DNA from: a bacterium
GTDB lineage: Bacteria > Oederibacteriota > Muellerivitia > Muellerivitales > Muellerivitaceae
NCBI GenBank assembly: GCA_025980505.1
Contig: JAICXI010000048.1
Span: 1-9,040, forward strand
Reading direction: 5' to 3'
Length of the DNA: 9,040 bases
Part shown: positions 5,023 to 9,040 of the stretch, in pieces
Position numbering within the stretch: position 1 is the first letter of the stretch
Layout of the letters: each line of letters begins with the position of its first letter
Notes under the pieces: model-generated
Told to the model about the DNA's origin: nothing
The model's input: the letters and a program-made list of their open reading frames with translations, nothing else
Database searches by the model: none
Program-made: the position numbers and the translations under genes

Positions 5023-6018
5023 ATGACCCTCTCCCCCTTCCTCCTGGGCCGCGGCATGGCGGGCCGGGCTTTCCAGAAAAGCCTCGTCCTCCTCGCCCTC
5101 CAGCACCCGGACTGGGACATCCGTCCGGCCGTGGTCCTCGGGCGCGGGCGAAAATTGGAGTTCCCTCCCCCAACGCCCAACCCCCTGCTCCTCATCGCCA
5201 ACCCCCACGGGCTGCACGCCCGGTCCATCCTGGAAGGGGTCCGGGCCGGGTTCAAGGCCATCGCGGTGGAAAAGCCCGCCTGCGTGAACCTGGAGGAAGT
5301 GGAGCTTTTAAAGCCGGTGCGGATTCCCGTGGCCGTGGCCCACGGCTACCGCCAGATGTGGGGCGTGCAGACCCTCAAGGCGATGCTGGAAGCCGGCGAG
5401 TTCGGCGAGGTGATTTCCATCGAGGGGCGCTACTGGCAGTCCTCCGCGGCGCAAAAGGCCTTGGACCCTTCCGCCCAACCCCATCCCTGGAAGAACGACC
5501 CGGCTTTAAGCGGCGGTTCGGACGCGCTGATGGATATCGGCGTGCATTGGGTGGAAGCGGCGGCCTTCCTCATGGGCGAACCCTCTTTCAAGGGTACGGC
5601 CTGGCTTTCCTACGCCAACGCCGAGTCGGCCCACCGGGACACCCACGTCCACCTGAACCTGGAATTTTCCAAGGGCCGCAGGGCCCTGGCTTCCGTCTCC
5701 AAAACCCTCCATGGGGCCGCCAACGATTTTGAAATCACCGTGGTCGGCGCGAAACAGTCGGGCACGTGGAAATTCATGGAGCCGGACGGCCTCTGGCTGG
5801 GCCGGGGCGGTTCCCGGACCTTCCTGCCCCGCAAGGAAAACACCCTGGGTTCCATGCAGCCGCCCTTCCACGGCCTGGGCTGGCTGGAAGGCTATCTGGA
5901 GATCCTGCGCAGGCTCCTATTGGAACTCCAGGGACAAGACGGCGGGAATTACCCCGAACTGAAGAACAACCTGAAAGTGCTGGAATCCCTCTTTTCCCTG
6001 CAACGGGTGGAACCGTGA
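5023..6018 (+). CDS. Gfo/Idh/MocA family NAD(P)-dependent oxidoreductase
   Basis: The 331-residue protein has an N-terminal Rossmann fold beginning FLLGRGMAGRAF (Gly9, Gly11, Gly14). NPLLLIANPHGLHARSILEGVRAG follows (53-76), then the hallmark AVEKPACVNLEEV with Glu83-Lys84-Pro85. The C-terminal substrate domain contains LMDIGVHWVEAAAFLMG with the family Asp171 and His175, then beta-sheet strands (THVHLNLEFSKGRRALASVSKTLHG). Members oxidise or reduce sugars, sugar acids, inositols or cyclic polyols with NAD(P); the substrate cannot be read here. The ATG at 5023 was chosen because GAGGTG lies 6 nt upstream; the frame is open back to 4963 without family-like sequence. The first glycine loop is G-R-G-x-x-G rather than the commoner G-x-G-x-x-G with Ala or Ile. 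The stop overlaps the exporter start as GTGA, so this is the first gene of a coupled operon. Confidence 0.9.
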   Translation: MTLSPFLLGRGMAGRAFQKSLVLLALQHPDWDIRPAVVLGRGRKLEFPPPTPNPLLLIANPHGLHARSILEGVRAGFKAIAVEKPACVNLEEVELLKPVRIPVAVAHGYRQMWGVQTLKAMLEAGEFGEVISIEGRYWQSSAAQKALDPSAQPHPWKNDPALSGGSDALMDIGVHWVEAAAFLMGEPSFKGTAWLSYANAESAHRDTHVHLNLEFSKGRRALASVSKTLHGAANDFEITVVGAKQSGTWKFMEPDGLWLGRGGSRTFLPRKENTLGSMQPPFHGLGWLEGYLEILRRLLLELQGQDGGNYPELKNNLKVLESLFSLQRVEP

Positions 6019-6845
6019 CTTCCTTCCTGGGATTGTTTCTCATCTCCGTGGTGGCCGGGTTCGTGGGTTCCATGAGCGGCATGGGCGGCGGCGTGGTGCT
6101 GGTGCCCGCACTGACCTTCGCGGGCTACGACATCAAGCAGGTCATCGGCATCAGCATCGTCTCGGTCATCGCCACTTCCAGCGGCTCGGCCTCCAGCTAC
6201 GTGCGCGACCACCTGACCAACCTCAAGGTGGCCATGTTCCTGGAGATGTTCACCATCCTGGGCGCCTTCACGGGCGCGGCCATCACCTTGCGGGCCTCGC
6301 CCCGCCCCCTTTACCTGGGGTTCGGCCTTCTCCTGCTGGCCTCCTGGGCCACGATGTTTTCCCACCGGAAGGAACATTGGCGGCAGGCGCCGAAGGTGGA
6401 CGATTTTTCCAAGTGGCTGGAGCTTTCGGGCGGCTACGTGGACCCTTCGTCCGACGGTGTGGTGCGCTACCAGGCCGTGCGCGCTTATTTCGGCGGGCCT
6501 TTGATGTTCTTCGCCGGGGTCCTATCGGGCCTGCTGGGGATCGGGGCCGGCGCGGTCAAGGTGCTCATCCACGACCTGGTCATGGGCCTGCCGCCCAAGG
6601 TTTCCACCACCACCAGCAACCTGGTCATCGGCGTCACGGCCCTGGCCGGCACCAGCGTGTACCTCGCCCACGGCCTTATCGACCCCGGCCTGGCCGCCCC
6701 GGTCATCCTGGGAGTGGTGGCGGGGGCCTGGCTGGGCACCCGGGTGCTGGTCCGGCTGGCCAACCACAAGGTGCGTTATTTCTTCCTGGTGGTCCTGGCC
6801 CTCTTGGGCCTGGAAATGATCGTGCGGGGGATCCGCCTGCCATGA
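6015..6845 (+). CDS. TauE/SafE-type sulfite/organoanion exporter
   Basis: This 276-residue polytopic membrane protein is built of two related halves. Half one opens with LFLISVVAGFVGSMSGMGGGVVLVPAL (7-33) and half two with MFFAGVLSGLLGIGAGAVKVLIHDLVMGLPPKVS (164-197). The repeated G-x-x-S/G-G-x-G-G/A-G motif is the TauE/SafE signature. The second motif has GIGAGA in place of the usual GxGGG. A soluble loop of about 40 residues (117-157) separates the halves. Family members carry sulfite, sulfoacetate or other small anions out of the cell. The GTG start overlaps the oxidoreductase stop by 4 bp; GGGTGG lies just upstream. Its own stop overlaps the DUF1634 ATG, so all three genes are translated together. 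Confidence 0.92.
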   Translation: MTSFLGLFLISVVAGFVGSMSGMGGGVVLVPALTFAGYDIKQVIGISIVSVIATSSGSASSYVRDHLTNLKVAMFLEMFTILGAFTGAAITLRASPRPLYLGFGLLLLASWATMFSHRKEHWRQAPKVDDFSKWLELSGGYVDPSSDGVVRYQAVRAYFGGPLMFFAGVLSGLLGIGAGAVKVLIHDLVMGLPPKVSTTTSNLVIGVTALAGTSVYLAHGLIDPGLAAPVILGVVAGAWLGTRVLVRLANHKVRYFFLVVLALLGLEMIVRGIRLP

Positions 6846-7243
6846 AACCAGCGACCTCCTTCCCGCCGCCGTTCCGGCCTTCCTCGCTTCGCTTTGACAG
6901 CCTCATCGGCTCGCTCTTGAGGGCGGGGGTCGTCGGCAGCGTCCTGTTGGTGGGCCTGGGGACCCTGTGGCATTTGCTGAACACGGGCGAACCCGAACCC
7001 GGCTACAGCCTGGCGCCCGCCGACCTCTTCCAGTTCCTTTTGGAGAACTTCCGGGATTGGGCCTCGGGCGTCCTGCGGCCCCGCCTCTTGGTCAACAGCG
7101 GCCTGGCCCTACTGCTCCTGACGCCCTACTTGCGGGTGCTGGCCTCGGTGGTTTATTTCGCGGCCGTGGAGAGGAACCCCAAGTACGCCGGCTTCACGGC
7201 CTTCGTGCTGGCCGTGCTCACCTACAGCCTCTTCCTGCGGTAG
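6842..7243 (+). CDS. DUF1634 membrane protein
   Basis: The 133-residue protein has a Pro-rich cytoplasmic N-terminus. It is followed by FDSLIGSLLRAGVVGSVLLVGLGTLWHLL (first helix about 26-46), a periplasmic-type segment with PADLFQFLLENF, and helices at about 83-109 and 117-132. LLVNSGLALLLLTPYLRVLASV is the typical DUF1634 core. The family is regularly found beside TauE/SafE exporters and is thought to form a complex with or regulate them; no reaction is known. The ATG overlaps the exporter TGA as ATGA. It ends the operon. Confidence 0.9.
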   Translation: MKPATSFPPPFRPSSLRFDSLIGSLLRAGVVGSVLLVGLGTLWHLLNTGEPEPGYSLAPADLFQFLLENFRDWASGVLRPRLLVNSGLALLLLTPYLRVLASVVYFAAVERNPKYAGFTAFVLAVLTYSLFLR

Positions 7244-7335
7244 CGCCGGAAGGTCCGTTTTCAATCGGTCGTTGCGGACCCCGGACGGGGCACCCTTTGG
7301 CCCGGTGCTTAACCCTTGAAAAAAAGGCGTTCAAA

Positions 7336-7362
7336 GCGGGATTATTCCCGCCAACCGGCGGG
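7336..7362 (-). terminator. terminator of the F420-reductase-like gene, with overlapping alternative hairpin
   Basis: On the minus strand GCGGGA-ATAA-TCCCGC (7351-7336) is followed by TTTGAACGCC and a run of seven T (7325-7319), giving a plausible intrinsic terminator. A second perfect hairpin, CCCGCC-GGTT-GGCGGG (7362-7347), begins right at the stop codon and shares its 3' arm with the first. The two cannot form together. The rest of 7244-7335 has only weak stems (for example GGTCCG/CGGACC). Confidence 0.5.
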
Positions 7363-8031
7363 TCAGCGCTGGACCTTGATGTTGACCATGCCGTTCTTGA
7401 GCGACAGGTAGAGGCACACCCACATGGCCATGAGCATTTCGGGCCCGTGGGCCGCGGAAATGTCCCCCAGGTCCAGGATGTCCGTCCAGCCGAAGGACTT
7501 GAGCAGCTCCGCCACCTCGGCCTTGGCCGCCGGGTCGTTCCCCGCCATGAAGATGGAGTGGTCCCCTCCCTTGAGCATTTGGGGGTTCACCATGATGGGC
7601 GCCGCCACCGTATTGAGGGACTTCACCACCTTGAGGTTGGGAAAGGCCGCCTGGATGTTTCCCGCCACCGAGCGGGTCTGGCTGGCGAGCGCCTGCGGCA
7701 TGCCCCGGCTGAAGTCCAGTTCGTTGGCCGTGTCGATCAGGACCTTGGGCCCCACCTGGCCCACCCCCGCGAGGTGGAGGGCCTCCACCGACGCCTGGCC
7801 GTGGGTGGCGTTGATGAGGAGCCCCCCGTGGGCCGCGGCTTCCTTGAAGGTAACCACCTTGGCTTTAGGGTCGACGGAAGCCAGCCATTCGTTGAGGGTT
7901 CCGGCCATGTTCTTTTTTTCGTCCAGCTTCCTCGGGTCCCTTGTGCCTAGAACCACGTCGTGCCCCAGTTCCACCAGCTTCTTTCCCAGCGTCTGCCCCA
8001 CCACACCCGATCCGATGACGCCCACCTTCAT
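7363..8031 (-). CDS. NADP-binding oxidoreductase of the F420-dependent NADP reductase family
   Basis: The 222-residue protein starts MKVGVIGSGVVGQTLGKKL, a Rossmann loop with Gly7-x-Gly9-x-x-Gly12. VVLGTRDPRKL follows, where Arg31 can hold the NADP 2'-phosphate. Central motifs INATHGQASVEAL and KVLIDTANELDF match the PF03807-type family, as do KVVKSLNTVAAPIMVNP and SIFMAGNDPAAKAEVAELLKSFGW (a phosphate-gripping helix). Archaeal members transfer hydride between F420 and NADP. Many bacterial homologues lack F420 and have unknown partners. AAGGGGGG (8044-8037) lies 5 nt upstream of the ATG. The gene is monocistronic and convergent with the exporter operon. Confidence 0.88.
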   Translation of the reverse strand: MKVGVIGSGVVGQTLGKKLVELGHDVVLGTRDPRKLDEKKNMAGTLNEWLASVDPKAKVVTFKEAAAHGGLLINATHGQASVEALHLAGVGQVGPKVLIDTANELDFSRGMPQALASQTRSVAGNIQAAFPNLKVVKSLNTVAAPIMVNPQMLKGGDHSIFMAGNDPAAKAEVAELLKSFGWTDILDLGDISAAHGPEMLMAMWVCLYLSLKNGMVNIKVQR

Positions 8032-8078
8032 GTCGGCCCCCCTTGTTAAATTATTCGTTGAATGGGGCCGGTATGGTA

Positions 8079-8111
8079 CCGATGCCCATTTTCCTTCGGA
8101 TGGCGCATCGG
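8079..8111. repeat. 11-bp inverted repeat upstream of the oxidoreductase gene
   Basis: CCGATGCCCAT (8079-8089) pairs with ATGG/C/GCATCGG (8100-8111) with a single bulged C and a 10-nt loop. It sits 48-80 bp upstream of the ATG at 8031, where an operator or a leader hairpin could lie. The remainder of 8112-8230 holds nothing recognisable. Confidence 0.4.
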
Positions 8112-8230
8112 CACAGGCCGACCCTCCCCGTCCGGAATAACTAAGAACGTCGGCAAGTTTAAGAAGGGTTATTTGTGGAATTCAAGGCTCAAAGGAAGAT
8201 TTACCCTGCGTGGATGCCCTCAAAGGGTCC

Positions 8231-8289
8231 CTTAAACCAGAATGGACAAATTGGTAATTAAATTTACAAATTGTCCATTCTGGTTTAAG
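8231..8289. repeat. perfect 19-bp inverted repeat with AT-rich 21-nt centre
   Basis: CTTAAACCAGAATGGACAA (8231-8249) is exactly complementary to TTGTCCATTCTGGTTTAAG (8271-8289). After one mismatch three more pairs (TTG/CAA) can form in the centre. The ATG of the next ORF (8242) lies inside the left arm. The element is far more AT-rich than its surroundings and could be a mobile-element end pair, a strong operator or a start-sequestering hairpin. Confidence 0.85.
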
Positions 8290-8538
8290 CCACTCCCGTG
8301 GTTTAAGGACTTCTGGGAACAACCATCCTTCAATCGGCCCGGGAGTTCCCCTTTGTGGCCCTTTTGGGGCGGCGTCAAGGTCACGGAAGATTCTTTCTCA
8401 GGCCTGGCCTATTGGCGGAAAATTTCAAAAAAACAAGGGGGCGATTTCCTGGTTTACGCCGGCCGGGAAGACCCAAAAAGGTCGCGCTTCAAAGTGGTCG
8501 ACTGGCAACAAGCGCCTCAAACCCTCAAAGAACCATAA
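8242..8538 (+). pseudogene. probable C-terminal remnant of a DUF4143-type AAA ATPase
   Basis: The 98-residue frame has a C-terminal half (from about residue 43) reading GGVKVTEDSFSGLAYWRKISKKQGG, then DFLVYAGREDPKRSRFKVVDW. This resembles the end of AAA+ATPases with a DUF4143 domain, where a K-S-G-x-T-V-x-x-D-x-F/Y-x-G-L-x-Y-W segment leads to a L-x-Y-G-G strand and a final V-x-x-W. Those proteins are about 380-420 residues, so more than 85% is missing. The N-terminal half (MDKLVIKFTN...) is rich in Trp, Phe and Pro, does not resemble the family, and is encoded partly by the inverted repeat at 8231-8289. No Shine-Dalgarno precedes the ATG. It converges on the LysR gene with a 6-bp gap. It could still be an expressed small protein of unknown function. 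Confidence 0.5.
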
Positions 8539-8544
8539 CCCACT

Positions 8545-9040
8545 TCAACCCTGAACCGAACCCAACGCGACTTTTTTAAAGGCCTCCGCGGCCGGGGACA
8601 GCCGGGCTTTCCGGCGCCAGGCCAGGGAAAGGGTGCGGGCCGCCTTGGGTTGGGAGACCGGGAGATAAGCCACGCCGGGAAACCTGGCCACCATTTGGGG
8701 CACCAGGCTGATACCCAACCCCGCCGCCACCAGCGCCTGCACCGTCTCGATGCCGCCGCTTTCAAAAACCACCCGGGGCTCCAGGCCCGCTTTGCGGTAG
8801 AAATCCAGCGTGATCTGGCGGAAACCGTGGCCCGCCTTCATGAGGATGAAGGGTTCCCCGGCCACTTGCTTCAGGCTGAGGATGGCCTTTCCCGCCAGCG
8901 GATGCCGGGCGGGCAGGGCCAGGAGGATCTCCTCCGTCAGGATCGTCCGGTGGTCCAACCCCGGCCTCAAGCCCGCCTCGTCCATGATGGCCAGCTCGAT
9001 TTCACCTTGTTCCAGGTCCCGGGCCAGGTCGGGCGATGAT
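8545..9040 (-). CDS. LysR-type transcriptional regulator, effector domain (5' end outside window)
   Basis: The visible 164 C-terminal residues begin DLARDLEQGEIELAIMDEAG. They continue ILTEEILLALPARHPLAGKAILSLKQVAGEPFILMKAGHGFRQITLDFYRKAG, then PRVVFESGGIETVQALVAAGLGISLVPQMVA. These are the canonical features of the LysR substrate-binding fold: the L-x-x-G-E-x-x-L-A-I strand, the HPLAG turn, and the ETVQALVAAGLGISLVP helix-strand. The helix-turn-helix lies beyond the window edge. The first coordinate is the window limit, not a start; an internal ATG at 8985 is not the true start. Target genes would normally be divergent and are not visible. Confidence 0.92.
   Translation of the reverse strand, partial: SSPDLARDLEQGEIELAIMDEAGLRPGLDHRTILTEEILLALPARHPLAGKAILSLKQVAGEPFILMKAGHGFRQITLDFYRKAGLEPRVVFESGGIETVQALVAAGLGISLVPQMVARFPGVAYLPVSQPKAARTLSLAWRRKARLSPAAEAFKKVALGSVQG

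Noticed and set aside
4971..5732. 253-codon + frame within the Gfo/Idh gene
   Set aside because: Gly/Pro/Arg-rich shadow of a GC-rich gene; the Rossmann and EKP motifs lie in the other frame.
7424..8140. Long + frames over the F420-reductase-like gene
   Set aside because: They are antisense to a protein with full Rossmann motifs and have no start signal.
4659..8337. Recurring CAATCGG word near 4661, 7262 and 8331
   Set aside because: A 7-base word in three unrelated contexts; no longer shared sequence, so chance is enough.

Overview
This is a GC-rich bacterial chromosomal window with short intergenic gaps and several GTG or TTG starts. It reads like part of a genome from an environmental, poorly cultured Gram-negative lineage. 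The Thr-Pro-rich lipoprotein style, an ECF41-type sigma factor, and many small DUF-family genes fit such lineages, but no marker gene fixes the phylum and I do not assign one. I see no rRNA, tRNA, CRISPR array, phage structural gene or transposase.

Layout: 1-371 is non-coding, with a degenerate inverted repeat and a plausible promoter. 372-1295 (+) is a secreted or lipid-anchored protein with a long Thr-Pro stalk. 1360-2259 (-) is an ECF41/SigJ-type sigma factor with a fused SnoaL-like domain; a good ECF41-like promoter lies upstream of the gene itself. Divergent from it are a DoxX-like membrane protein (2443-2784) and a DUF1801 protein (2796-3200). A DUF1905 gene (3075-3533, -) runs convergently into DUF1801 and seems to have lost its stop codon.

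3530-4685 is the most rearranged part. A BrnT/BrnA toxin-antitoxin operon (+) sits between two direct copies of the 3' end of a GNAT acetyltransferase gene (-). The left copy is only a tail, and its reconstructed stop overlaps the DUF1905 start. The right copy is a nearly full-length GNAT pseudogene with two frameshifts and one nonsense codon. 4686-5022 is an intergenic stretch with REP-like palindromes.

5023-7243 (+) is a tightly overlapping three-gene operon: a Gfo/Idh/MocA oxidoreductase, a TauE/SafE-type anion exporter and a DUF1634 membrane protein. It probably couples a redox step on a small substrate with export of an anion such as sulfite; that link is inference. 7363-8031 (-) is an F420-reductase-like NADP-binding oxidoreductase with its own terminator. 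8231-8289 is a perfect 19-bp inverted repeat that buries the start of a small ORF, whose C-terminal half resembles the tail of DUF4143 AAA ATPases. The window ends inside a LysR-type regulator (8545-9040, -).

The best candidates for something new are the GNAT-tail-flanked BrnTA cassette with its 11-bp-phased operator and apparently leaderless start, the self-promoter of the ECF41 sigma factor, and the IR-buried ATPase remnant. I do not see a clearly novel multi-gene defence or biosynthetic system.
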